Shown: one piece after another, positions 1 through 5,903 of the stretch
How positions within the stretch are numbered: the first letter of the stretch is position 1
Layout of the letters: each line of letters opens with the position of its first letter
Virus record (IMG/VR): IMGVR_UViG_3300048527_000022
Location: 1-47,802 of that record
Source of the DNA: a virus
Length of the DNA: 47,802 nt
Direction: 5' to 3' (one strand)
Program-made: the position numbers and the translations under genes
The notes under the pieces: generated by a model
What the model saw: only the letters and a program-made list of their open reading frames with translations
What the model was told of the DNA's origin: nothing
Database searches by the model: none

Positions 1-133
1 AAAGGTAATTCAACTTTTTCAAATTCCAAAATTTTTGTTCGGGGTGAAAATTCGAAATTTTTTTTATAACCCCCCACCCCATCGTATGCATGAGAGAGGA
101 GTCCATTCCTGATTGCAACCCCTTGGGAAAATT

Positions 134-187
134 GACGAGTCGGGGTATCCTCCCCATTGCTCGTTGTCAGGATGCAAGGGCATCCTG
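134..187 (+). promoter_or_regulatory. GC-rich structured 5' leader of the first gene
   Basis: Two consecutive hairpins lie directly upstream of the ATG at 217. The first has ACGAG (135-139) paired with CTCGT (160-164) around an inner GGGG/CCCC stem (142-145 with 152-155). The second is a perfect 8-bp stem, CAGGATGC (168-175) with GCATCCTG (180-187), and an AAGG loop. The segment is far richer in G+C than its surroundings and is followed by an AT-rich stretch leading to the start codon. It could stabilise the transcript or regulate translation; no known riboswitch class is recognised. Confidence 0.45.
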
Positions 188-216
188 TCCAACTCACAAT
201 TAAATTAATTAAAACT

Positions 217-807
217 ATGGCTAATTCGCCTAAAATCGCAGACACAACTGCGCAAACAAATGAAGATTATGTAATCGCAGACGCAATTGATGTTCCTACG
301 ATTATTGAATCAACTCCTACTGTTGAGACAGCATTACCTGATGGTATGATTCGCTTGACAGAGGATAAATTGATTGGTGCGTTCCAAGTATCTGAACGCA
401 CGTTCCGTCACAAAGAGACAAAGAAAGACGGAACAAAGAATAAGCTTGCAGGTGAGCAGTATTGGTTAGTAAGCTATTCAGCTTCACCAGGTGCTGTTGC
501 TCGCACATTCGCTGTTGATAGCGAAAAGTTTGTTAAAGCCATTGAATTGTCAGACTTACACGAAGTAGTGTTAGAAGAGCAAGAAAATGGTGGTGTTAAG
601 TATTTGCGCTTGAAGAGTTTCTTCACAGAGTCGCAACACCTTAACATGCTTAACTTGCAGGACAGAAGTGCTGAAATTAAGGAGAGAATGGCTGAACGCA
701 AAGCAACTAGTGCTTTCCGCTTAAAGGCTATTCAGTCTATTGATTTATCAGCAGAGGCTTCGCCTGCTAGTGAGAGCTTGATGAAAGCTCTAATGCAAGG
801 AGTTTAG
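217..807 (+). CDS. Hypothetical protein, 196 aa
   Basis: Not recognised. An in-frame ATG exists at 157, but it lies inside the structured leader, so the ATG at 217 after an A/T-rich leader is preferred. About 45 residues at the N-terminus are rich in Thr, Ala and Ile and look disordered. The middle part (GAFQVSERTFRHKETKK, then GEQYWLVSYS) looks like a compact beta-rich domain with many basic and aromatic residues. The C-terminal third is helical and charged. The gene stands alone between a structured leader and a strong terminator, which suggests its own transcript and possibly high expression. A nucleic-acid-binding or early host-takeover role is possible but is only inference. Confidence 0.75.
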   Translation: MANSPKIADTTAQTNEDYVIADAIDVPTIIESTPTVETALPDGMIRLTEDKLIGAFQVSERTFRHKETKKDGTKNKLAGEQYWLVSYSASPGAVARTFAVDSEKFVKAIELSDLHEVVLEEQENGGVKYLRLKSFFTESQHLNMLNLQDRSAEIKERMAERKATSAFRLKAIQSIDLSAEASPASESLMKALMQGV

Positions 808-816
808 TAGTAAATA

Positions 817-843
817 GGAGGGCCTTCGGGCTCTCCTTTTATT
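817..843 (+). terminator. Rho-independent terminator, UUCG loop
   Basis: GGAGGGCC (817-824), loop TTCG, GGCTCTCC (829-836), then TTTTATT. An 8-bp stem with one G-T pair closed by the very stable UUCG tetraloop, immediately after the 217-807 gene. Confidence 0.9.
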
Positions 844-1234
844 ATTAGATAATCAAATGCTTTGCATTTGTTCCTTACAGGTAAGTATTGCTTACGCTCA
901 GTTGCTTTCGCATTAGTATTGCTTACGCGTATCATATGAAATATATGTTATTCATGGCAATGATATGTAAAAAAGTTTTTTTCTCTATATATATAGAAAA
1001 CTTTTGTGTGATGTTAAACAGTGGAGTGTAACCCTTGTATGGTTATTATATGCTTAGTTGTATAAGCTAGAATGGGGTTAGTTTAATTTATATAGCAATA
1101 AGTCTATACATATAAGAGTTTGTTCTCTCTATATATAAGTTTAGTCTTTATATATATATTATTAGTTTCTTATACATAGTTAGTATTATAGTATTGACTA
1201 CGGAATTTTGTTTCATCCTTTAAATAATAAAGAC
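844..1234. other. AT-rich non-coding region with short repeats
   Basis: About 390 bases without a convincing gene. It contains a perfect 7-bp hairpin (CAAATGC 854-860, GCATTTG 864-870), a 14-base direct repeat (see separate entry), a 9-bp inverted repeat AAAAGTTTT (971-979) / AAAACTTTT (997-1005) around a TATATATATA core, and several further TATATA runs up to 1160. Such an easily melted, repeat-bearing stretch at the head of the early genes could hold promoters or a replication origin, but no recognised origin sequence (such as an iteron array) is visible. Confidence 0.4.
884..928 (+). repeat. 14-base direct repeat agtattgcttacgc, two copies
   Basis: The sequence agtattgcttacgc occurs at 884-897 and again at 915-928, 31 bases apart, or about three helical turns. 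That spacing would suit a protein binding the same face of the DNA. Function unknown. Confidence 0.6.
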
Positions 1235-1495
1235 ATGAGTGGCATACAGACAGTGAGTATAGAACTTCCTATACATGATATGGAAGAGTTTGATACATAT
1301 ATAGAAACACAGATTAGAGAATATAAAGCTTATCTTAATGTTATGATGGAAGATGAGTCTGGTTATTATGAGGATGATGATATTTCTAACACAAAAATGT
1401 TGATTGATCATTATGAAGATATATTAACAGGATTACGTTCTACATATACAGATAAGAATGGTACTCTACGACAAGAGCTTCTTGATGTAATTTAA
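1235..1495 (+). CDS. Hypothetical acidic protein, 86 aa
   Basis: Not recognised. A TTG-initiated extension to 1208 is possible, but the ATG at 1235 follows an A-rich leader (aataataaagac) typical of this genome. The protein is acidic and mostly helical (IHDMEEFDTYIETQIREYKAY and later heptad-like stretches), with a run of acidic residues around YYEDDD. It may be a small coiled-coil or decoy-type protein. It is the first gene of the small-protein region and is separated from the next by 248 non-coding bases. Confidence 0.65.
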   Translation: MSGIQTVSIELPIHDMEEFDTYIETQIREYKAYLNVMMEDESGYYEDDDISNTKMLIDHYEDILTGLRSTYTDKNGTLRQELLDVI

Positions 1496-1572
1496 GTTAT
1501 TGTCCTGAGCATGACATTACACATAGTAAACTGCTCATATTTAATGCATCATTCTATCTTCCCAAGGGATAG

Positions 1573-1633
1573 CAATTGTAATAGGTTGTTAAATAAAAAA
1601 CATATAGCACATCTGTATGTCCTATTACAATTG
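1573..1633. repeat. 13-bp perfect inverted repeat
   Basis: CAATTGTAATAGG (1573-1585) and its exact reverse complement CCTATTACAATTG (1621-1633) are separated by 35 bases. Each arm begins or ends with a CAATTG palindrome. It could be a cruciform, an operator, or a structured transcript element in the 1496-1743 spacer. Confidence 0.7.
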
Positions 1634-1691
1634 AATGCAGAGGGGATATCATGGGTGTTATTACCCTTGTTTACGAACTAAAATAAAAATA

Positions 1692-1711
1692 TGACAGCTG
1701 GAAAGACAGCA
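1692..1711 (+). repeat. 20-base repeat, copy 1 (hairpin plus T-run)
   Basis: The sequence tgacagctggaaagacagca recurs exactly at 3492-3511. It can form a short GCTG-GAAAGA-CAGC hairpin. Here it is followed by TTTTTTATT, so it might act as a weak terminator or a transcript 5' element before the 1744 gene. Confidence 0.65.
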
Positions 1712-1743
1712 TTTTTTATTCACACAATCAAACCCATTATCAC

Positions 1744-1938
1744 ATGGAAAACACATTTTTAACAACAGAACAACAGCAAAGGCTACTTGATCTTAATTGG
1801 TCAGTATTTCCTAATGGTGCATACATTATACTATACAACGATGAGATTTCTAATCGTGCATGGTATCTATTATGTAAACAACTAGGAGTATCGACTGAAG
1901 TAGAATCAATTACAGTGCTATGTGCTGGAGTTCAATAA
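1744..1938 (+). CDS. Hypothetical protein, 64 aa
   Basis: Not recognised. It starts with ATG after an A/C-rich leader (acccattatcac). The sequence has a helical N-terminus (TTEQQQRLLDLNW) and a beta-like central part (NGAYIILYNDEISNRAWYLLCKQLG). It lies 23 bases upstream of the first lipoprotein gene, so the two are probably co-transcribed. Two cysteines and no membrane segment are visible; likely a small cytoplasmic protein. Confidence 0.65.
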   Translation: MENTFLTTEQQQRLLDLNWSVFPNGAYIILYNDEISNRAWYLLCKQLGVSTEVESITVLCAGVQ

Positions 1939-1961
1939 ACAATTTAAACACACACAATCAA

Positions 1962-2255
1962 ATGAAAAAGTTATTATTTATCGCAGCTATTGCTACTACA
2001 TTGTTTAGTTGTAACTCTAACACGCATACTATTATATTACCTAATGGTGCCAAGGTTGAAGCTACAAATACATCACGCACTATAGAATATGGTCGTGGTT
2101 CTACAGTTTGTATTGTTAAGACTAATACATCACGCTGGATTATATGTTCAGATGGTGAAATGTTAGACACTAGTTATGTTCGTTCTTATAATGAGGATGG
2201 AAAGCTTAAAGTTTATACTGTTACACATAAAATAGGTAAAATCTCTAGCTATTAG
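1962..2255 (+). CDS. Small lipoprotein, 97 aa
   Basis: A typical lipoprotein signal peptide: MKK, a hydrophobic stretch LLFIAAIATTL and lipobox LFSC with the acylated Cys at residue 17, followed by SNSNTH. The mature part (~80 aa) is beta-rich (TIILPNGAKVEATNTSRTIEYG, VCIVKTNTSRWIICSDGEML) with a repeated NTSR motif. Export and anchoring in the periplasm or outer membrane are inferred. Phage lipoproteins expressed early often block superinfection (T5 Llp and phiV10-type proteins are known examples), which is the most plausible role here. The start at 1962 is preferred over an upstream in-frame alternative because it gives the signal peptide. Confidence 0.75.
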   Translation: MKKLLFIAAIATTLFSCNSNTHTIILPNGAKVEATNTSRTIEYGRGSTVCIVKTNTSRWIICSDGEMLDTSYVRSYNEDGKLKVYTVTHKIGKISSY

Positions 2256-2259
2256 TATT

Positions 2260-2511
2260 ATGAAATCAATGCGTAGAATTCAAATGGAGTCTATAGTAGA
2301 TAGCCATAAAAGAAAATTAAGAAATGGTGCTTTGATTATTCAAGGCTTGTCTATGTTTTTACAAGTAGTGTGTTTGGTTGGTATATTTACCGATCAAACA
2401 CATTGTGAAGCATATTGTATTGCTTTTACATTTGTAAGTGTAACAGCATTATTTGGAGTATTGATGTATCAACAACATAAGGTAGACTTTAGAAATAAGT
2501 CTATCTATTAA
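2260..2511 (+). CDS. Small membrane protein, two transmembrane segments, 83 aa
   Basis: Not recognised as a family. After a basic N-terminus (MKSMRRIQMESIVDSHKRKLRNG), two hydrophobic segments (ALIIQGLSMFLQVVCLVGIF and AYCIAFTFVSVTALFGVLMY) are joined by a short loop TDQTHCE, giving a helical hairpin with both ends probably cytoplasmic. It starts 4 bases after the lipoprotein stop codon, so the two genes share a transcript and perhaps a job at the cell envelope. Confidence 0.7.
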   Translation: MKSMRRIQMESIVDSHKRKLRNGALIIQGLSMFLQVVCLVGIFTDQTHCEAYCIAFTFVSVTALFGVLMYQQHKVDFRNKSIY

Positions 2512-2523
2512 TCCTCTATAGAA

Positions 2524-2679
2524 ATGAAAATATTAGAAAACAAAGTTCTTGTTCTTAATGTAAGAGAATACTATTTATTCAGGGAGTTGTTTAAATGGTC
2601 TTTTATATATTTTGGGTATTGTGCTGGTAGCATTGTTATAGCTGCTGATTCACATTTGTTAAGCTTATTAGGATATTAA
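2524..2679 (+). CDS. Membrane microprotein, 51 aa
   Basis: A short ORF with ATG after ctatagaa. It has a soluble N-terminus (MKILENKVLVLNVREYYLFRELF) followed by one hydrophobic segment (WSFIYFGYCAGSIVIAA). It fills the space between 2511 and 2681 with no wasted bases and is in the same direction as its neighbours, which supports it as a real gene. Function unknown. Confidence 0.55.
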   Translation: MKILENKVLVLNVREYYLFRELFKWSFIYFGYCAGSIVIAADSHLLSLLGY

Positions 2680-2680
2680 T

Positions 2681-2932
2681 ATGAAAAAACTATTAGTTAT
2701 CATCATGATGTTGGGAGTAGCATCATGTGTAAAGGATGATCAAGAATCTAAAACTGTCAATATAGAACATAATGATAAAATCTATAGTGTTGGAGGTAAT
2801 ACTATGATAAGTAGTTTTGCTGCTCAAGAAGTTACTATTGATGGCTGTCAGTATCTATATATTTCAAAAAGTAATGGTATAGTGTTAACACACAAAGGTT
2901 ATTGTTCTAATAGTATTCACATGCACCAATAG
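2681..2932 (+). CDS. Small lipoprotein, 83 aa
   Basis: Signal peptide MKKLLVIIMMLGVASC with lipobox VASC (acylated Cys 16), then an Asp at +3 and a charged linker (VKDDQESKTVN). The mature domain (~65 aa) is beta-rich, with GGNTMISSFAAQEVTIDGCQYLYISKS reminiscent of a small secreted beta fold. It starts one base after the stop of the previous gene. With the 1962 gene it makes two lipoproteins within 1 kb, consistent with envelope modification or superinfection exclusion. Confidence 0.75.
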   Translation: MKKLLVIIMMLGVASCVKDDQESKTVNIEHNDKIYSVGGNTMISSFAAQEVTIDGCQYLYISKSNGIVLTHKGYCSNSIHMHQ

Positions 2933-2935
2933 ATT

Positions 2936-3058
2936 ATGAGAAAGAAAGGTAGGTCTTATATATTATTACCACTGTTAGCTATTTCTATAAATGAAGATGG
3001 TGATAAAGAAATAATGTTCGGATGGTTTAATTATACATGGAGCATTATATTCAATTAA
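2936..3058 (+). CDS. Microprotein, 40 aa
   Basis: A short ORF beginning 3 bases after the upstream stop: basic start MRKKGRS, hydrophobic YILLPLLAISI, then an acidic turn and an aromatic tail (GWFNYTWSIIFN). It may be a single-pass membrane peptide. Support is from position, direction and the regular spacing; there is no family assignment. Confidence 0.45.
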   Translation: MRKKGRSYILLPLLAISINEDGDKEIMFGWFNYTWSIIFN

Positions 3059-3061
3059 AAT

Positions 3062-3135
3062 CTTTTCTGTATTCTTGTTACGTTGGAATAACTAACGAGA
3101 AATGATTGACTGACGTAACAAGATGCAGAGAAAAG
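3062..3135 (+). terminator. Large imperfect hairpin before the tRNA-like cluster
   Basis: An 11-bp perfect stem TCTTGTTACGT (3073-3083) / ACGTAACAAGA (3113-3123) is extended by CTTTTCT (3062-3068) / AGAAAAG (3129-3135) across an internal loop. There is no clear U-tract, so it may be a processing or insulating structure between the lipoprotein transcript and the tRNA-like genes rather than a simple terminator. Confidence 0.5.
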
Positions 3136-3140
3136 GGAAT

Positions 3141-3264
3141 AGTCAGGTGGTGGAATTGGTATACACTAAAAAACTGTACTGAGGTTAAGCGATCCTCACG
3201 TTAATAAAAAAATTGATCAGCGCAGAAGTGCGGTAGCTTACAGGTTCGAATCCTGTCCTGACTA
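3141..3264 (+). tRNA. tRNA-like gene 1, class II (Leu-type D arm), anticodon unclear
   Basis: The acceptor arms AGTCAGG (3141-3147) and CCTGACT (3257-3263) form 7 perfect pairs, with discriminator A at 3264. The D arm GTG-GAATTGGTATA-CAC has the GGTGGnGGAATTGG signature of leucine tRNAs. The T arm is ACAGG-TTCGAAT-CCTGT. At 124 nt it is too long for a normal class II tRNA. The middle holds a stem TGAGG-(9-nt loop TTAAGCGAT)-CCTCA and another, CGCA-GAAG-TGCG, separated by A/T-rich sequence, with no clean 5-bp/7-nt anticodon arm. It could contain an unusual insertion or be a tRNA mimic. CCA is not encoded. Confidence 0.55.
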
Positions 3265-3299
3265 CACTTACCTATCCGAAGGTTATGATGAAGCATCTT

Positions 3300-3334
3300 G
3301 TACCGTATGTTCATAAAGTAGATAGGAACGGTAC
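3300..3334 (+). repeat. Spacer inverted repeat GTACCGT/ACGGTAC
   Basis: GTACCGT (3300-3306) and ACGGTAC (3328-3334) form a perfect 7-bp stem in the spacer between tRNA-like genes 1 and 2, ending 5 bases before the second gene. It may be a processing structure. Confidence 0.5.
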
Positions 3335-3339
3335 TATTT

Positions 3340-3434
3340 AGTCAGGTGGCGGAATTGGCGAAACGATATACCGTGTACGGTTAGAGGCAAACGGAAATAA
3401 GTCCTTCTTGCAGGTTCGAATCCTGTCCTGACTA
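3340..3434 (+). tRNA. tRNA-like gene 2, class II (Leu-type D arm), anticodon unclear
   Basis: Both ends are identical to tRNA-like gene 1: AGTCAGG (3340-3346) with CCTGACT (3427-3433), discriminator A 3434, the GGTGGCGGAATTGG D-arm signature, and T arm GCAGG-TTCGAAT-CCTGT. The length of 95 nt fits a class II tRNA. A short variable-arm stem GGA-AATAAG-TCC is possible. The expected anticodon arm is replaced by ACCG-TGTA-CGGT, only 4 pairs with a 4-nt loop, so the amino acid cannot be read. Gene 1 and gene 2 look like diverged duplicates with conserved ends and unrelated cores. Confidence 0.55.
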
Positions 3435-3491
3435 CGGAGAAACAGCAATCTCCCAATATGGCATCCAGTCCGTTAATCTGGAGAATCTGCT

Positions 3492-3511
3492 TGACAGCTG
3501 GAAAGACAGCA
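3492..3511 (+). repeat. 20-base repeat, copy 2
   Basis: Exact second copy of tgacagctggaaagacagca (first at 1692-1711), here ending 5 bases before the 5' end of tRNA-like gene 3. The surrounding spacer also has short hairpins GGAGA/TCTCC and CCAG/CTGG. Confidence 0.65.
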
Positions 3512-3515
3512 ATTT

Positions 3516-3620
3516 GATCAAGTAGCATAAAACCAGGATACAGACTGATAACGTGTACACCTGTAGGTAATGCAATTAACGCTTAATTAATGGATGATGG
3601 TTCGAACCCATTCTTGATCA
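3516..3620 (+). tRNA. tRNA-like gene 3, anticodon unclear
   Basis: GATCAAG (3516-3522) pairs perfectly with CTTGATC (3613-3619); discriminator A 3620; T arm GATGG-TTCGAAC-CCATT. An AATTAA-CGC-TTAATT stem sits where a class II variable arm would be. The remaining middle folds best as one long hairpin (GCAT...ATGC, ACC...GGT, TACAG...CTGTA) with no ordinary D arm. A CTGATAA stretch inside it would make a good tRNA-Ile(GAU) loop, but its flanks pair poorly (3 of 5). Length 105 nt. It is tRNA-derived or tRNA-like; decoding ability is unproven. Confidence 0.5.
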
Positions 3621-3723
3621 CTATGTGTGCACAGTTAATAGATCTGGCTTATTAAAACTATTATTCCTCAGCATGAATTAAAACTGCTTTTTAAATTATT
3701 TATTCAAACAATCAATTAAAGAC

Positions 3724-3927
3724 ATGAAATTATTAATACAATTACTCGTAACACTATCTGTTACATTCTTTGTAGGATATTTAATTGGATCATTTGTCTA
3801 TTGGGACTTCAATGGTGGTAATTGGCCTTTAGAGGGCAGACAAATACTTGCGGTAGCAATAGGTTTTACTACTTGCATTGTAGCAATGGGTATAATATCT
3901 AATAAAAGTGAATACAAATATTTTTAA
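3724..3927 (+). CDS. Membrane protein, two transmembrane segments, 67 aa
   Basis: Not recognised. Two hydrophobic segments (LLIQLLVTLSVTFFVGYLIGSFV and ILAVAIGFTTCIVAMGII) are joined by an exposed loop, YWDFNGGNWPLEGRQ, with a lysine-containing C-terminal tail. The ATG follows an A-rich leader (aattaaagac). First gene after the tRNA-like cluster, followed by another membrane microprotein. Confidence 0.65.
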   Translation: MKLLIQLLVTLSVTFFVGYLIGSFVYWDFNGGNWPLEGRQILAVAIGFTTCIVAMGIISNKSEYKYF

Positions 3928-3936
3928 TATAGCATT

Positions 3937-4113
3937 ATGAAGTGGATTTATAAGTTTATGGAAGTTTACATATGGTTAGTGATGGCTATCCTTATGTTAA
4001 TAGCATGTGTACAGCATATACTTGCTGGTAATACATATACAGCATCTGGAATATTATTTGCAGGCGTTATGTTTTTGTATGTATTTATAAGAGAAAAGAA
4101 TAGGTTTAATTGA
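3937..4113 (+). CDS. Membrane microprotein, 58 aa
   Basis: Two hydrophobic segments (VYIWLVMAILMLIACVQHILA and ASGILFAGVMFLYVFI) with a basic C-terminus REKNRFN. It starts 10 bases after the previous gene and ends just before a strong terminator, so genes 3724-3927 and 3937-4113 form a two-gene unit. Function unknown; an envelope role is inferred. Confidence 0.6.
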   Translation: MKWIYKFMEVYIWLVMAILMLIACVQHILAGNTYTASGILFAGVMFLYVFIREKNRFN

Positions 4114-4133
4114 TTTTCATAGAGGTGTAGTTG

Positions 4134-4166
4134 AAAGGGCTGATGTTATACGTCAGTCCTTTTTTG
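4134..4166 (+). terminator. Rho-independent terminator
   Basis: AAAGGGCTGA (4134-4143) pairs with TCAGTCCTTT (4153-4162), 10 bp including one G-T pair, and merges into TTTTTTG. Ends the small membrane-protein unit. Confidence 0.9.
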
Positions 4167-4191
4167 TTATTCCTCATAGACAAGAACATTT

Positions 4192-4485
4192 ATGGAAATA
4201 TTAAAACACGGAGATGAAGTTAGATTTAGAGTTGGTGATATAGTGCTAGGCTATAAAGTACGAGATGATCATATGTATTCTACTGATTTGTATGATAATC
4301 ATGTAGTATTTGAAAAGCTTGGTTTAAATGAAGCTCAGAAAAAAGATTTAGCTACTCATTACTATGGTTACGCACAAACTGGTGGTGATTGGCCATATTA
4401 TCGTAGAAATGATTACAAAGCTGCTACAGAATTAGTTAAAGCTGTACATGATTTATGTAATAAGTATAATTTAGAACACACATGA
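4192..4485 (+). CDS. Hypothetical protein, 97 aa
   Basis: Not recognised. A beta-rich N-terminus (EILKHGDEVRFRVGDIVLGYKVRDD) precedes a helical C-terminal half (LNEAQKKDLATHYYGY, DYKAATELVKAVHDLCNKYN). It looks like a small soluble single-domain protein. Its stop overlaps the start of the next gene (ATGA type), so they are translationally coupled. Confidence 0.65.
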   Translation: MEILKHGDEVRFRVGDIVLGYKVRDDHMYSTDLYDNHVVFEKLGLNEAQKKDLATHYYGYAQTGGDWPYYRRNDYKAATELVKAVHDLCNKYNLEHT

Positions 4486-4712
4486 GAAGAAGAAATCTTA
4501 TGTTTATAGTTGCATTAGTAACTGTAACACTGTTGATAACTATAGGAATGGTTAGCAACTACAATAGTGATAAGAAATACACTATTCAGACAAAGCACGC
4601 AGTTTACCACACTGATTCATTCAGACTGTATGGTAAAGGTATTGTCTTTGATGAAGATCATAGACAAGTTATAGTAATGGGAGATTTTGATATAACATCT
4701 AAAATAAAATAG
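4482..4712 (+). CDS. Single-pass membrane protein, 76 aa
   Basis: A basic start MRRRN followed by hydrophobic LMFIVALVTVTLLITIGMV, then a ~50-residue domain with alternating hydrophobic strands (KYTIQTKHAVYHTDSFRLYGKGIVF, QVIVMGDFDI). By charge distribution the C-terminal domain is probably outside the cytoplasm. It overlaps the previous gene by 4 bases. Function unknown. Confidence 0.65.
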   Translation: MRRRNLMFIVALVTVTLLITIGMVSNYNSDKKYTIQTKHAVYHTDSFRLYGKGIVFDEDHRQVIVMGDFDITSKIK

Positions 4713-4796
4713 ATGCAAGAGTTTATTATTCAAGTATCATGCTTTCTATTGGGAGTAATAGTAGGTATGAGAATTCACAGTTTATTAAGTAAATGA
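4713..4796 (+). CDS. Membrane microprotein, 27 aa
   Basis: A 27-codon ORF filling exactly the gap between the 4712 stop and the ATG at 4793, with 4-base overlap to the next gene. It is almost one hydrophobic helix (FIIQVSCFLLGVIVGM) with a short basic tail. The tight coupling on both sides supports a real peptide despite the length. Confidence 0.45.
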   Translation: MQEFIIQVSCFLLGVIVGMRIHSLLSK

Positions 4797-5152
4797 GAGC
4801 AATTTTAATTGATGCATGGGAAAACGATGTAAGGGAGGTTACAATCGTTGATGAAGCTAGTATGTTACAACAAATGTACGAGCTTATTGGATGTAGCACT
4901 GTAGAATGTGTACATCTACCAAACGGTAATGACCTATGGGTAGATGAAGAAGGATTATTATTCCTTACACATAACAGTAGATTCTTTCAGTATAAGGATG
5001 TAATGCCTATACATGGAAGAGGATTAATTTTAGGGTTAGATCGTAACTCAGGAGAATGTAAGAGCACAAAGCTGAAACTGGAAGATGTTACAGACAGTGT
5101 TGACTTTTATTCTATAGATGAAGTACGAGAACTAGTTAAAACAGAGTATTAA
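4793..5152 (+). CDS. DUF3846-like protein, 119 aa
   Basis: Resembles DUF3846, a small family frequent in phages and mobile elements: an N-terminal strand, a helix (ASMLQQMYELIG), then the signature region with a strand (VECVHL), an acidic turn (WVDEEGLLF), an asparagine-bearing loop and a glycine-rich strand (IHGRGLILGLD). The biochemical role of the family is unknown. It overlaps the preceding microprotein by 4 bases and lies 18 bases before the next gene. Confidence 0.65.
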   Translation: MRAILIDAWENDVREVTIVDEASMLQQMYELIGCSTVECVHLPNGNDLWVDEEGLLFLTHNSRFFQYKDVMPIHGRGLILGLDRNSGECKSTKLKLEDVTDSVDFYSIDEVRELVKTEY

Positions 5153-5170
5153 TTTTTAAATAACACACAA

Positions 5171-5794
5171 ATGGAAAAGATTTTATTTAACCACGATGCT
5201 GCAGGGCTTCGTGAATCGTTTATGTTGTCAGAAGAACGTTCTGATAAACTGCAGGCTGCAATTGTATTTGAGTCTATTGTAGCTCATACTATTGTTGTAA
5301 AGGACTATGCTGATGAAGATGATGCACCTCGTGTACTACGTACAAAAACAGGTGTATTGTCACGTACATTACAGTATGCAATGGATGAGAAAGAAAGATT
5401 ATTCTTATCATTCATTTTTATTAATAGACATGAAGCTATTAATAATGTTATGTCTGCTTTAACAGCATTAGAGAGATCAGTGACTGATTCAAATCTTAGA
5501 GAAAAACTACTTAATGCTGGAGAAGAAGCATTTGGTGGTAAAATGACTTCAGAAGAGTTGTTAAAACACTTCGAAGACACAATGCGTAAGAAAACACGTC
5601 CATTGAAACCTCTACAAAAGCTTGTTCGTCAAGTAGAGAATTCTAATTATGACTTTCACTTGTTTAATGCCATGATTGATGAAGATGAATCATCAGGATA
5701 TGCAATGGAAGTTATAGAAGAATCTTTAGAAGTACTTAAGAATCTATCAAGATCAGGTTTATTTAAAAGACCTGAAAATGAAGATGAAGATTAA
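5171..5794 (+). CDS. Hypothetical helical protein, 207 aa
   Basis: Not recognised. It starts after taaataacacacaa. Predominantly alpha-helical with several amphipathic helices (ERLFLSFIFINRHEAINNVMSALTALERSV, SEELLKHFEDTMRKKTRPLKPLQKLVRQVE, AMEVIEESLEVLKNLSRSG), an acidic tail (NEDED) and no membrane segment. It ends the first early unit and is followed by a stem-loop. A cytoplasmic role, perhaps in a protein complex, is inferred. Confidence 0.65.
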   Translation: MEKILFNHDAAGLRESFMLSEERSDKLQAAIVFESIVAHTIVVKDYADEDDAPRVLRTKTGVLSRTLQYAMDEKERLFLSFIFINRHEAINNVMSALTALERSVTDSNLREKLLNAGEEAFGGKMTSEELLKHFEDTMRKKTRPLKPLQKLVRQVENSNYDFHLFNAMIDEDESSGYAMEVIEESLEVLKNLSRSGLFKRPENEDED

Positions 5795-5818
5795 TTTGTG
5801 TGTGTAAAATGAGGATAA

Positions 5819-5848
5819 GAGAGCAGCATCAACCTAAATGTTGCTCTC
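5819..5848 (+). terminator. Stem-loop, possible terminator
   Basis: GAGAGCAGCA (5819-5828) pairs with TGTTGCTCTC (5839-5848), 10 bp with one G-T. What follows (ATTCTCTAATT) is only moderately U-rich, so termination may be partial. Confidence 0.65.
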
Positions 5849-5903
5849 ATTCTCTAATTAAGCACGTTATAGTTTAATAATTAATTCAATTAATAACAAA
5901 GAA

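Noticed and set aside
157-216. Upstream extension of the first gene to an ATG at 157
   Set aside because: The segment folds into stable hairpins and the leader before 217 has the usual A/T-rich character, so the ATG at 217 is preferred.
936-1031. 31-codon ORF (MKYMLFMAMICKK...) in the AT-rich spacer
   Set aside because: Short, overlaps the inverted repeat at 971-1005, no coupling to neighbours; judged chance.
3334-3528. 64-codon - strand ORF across the tRNA-like cluster
   Set aside because: It is antisense to a tRNA-like gene and its composition follows the RNA structure, so it is a shadow.
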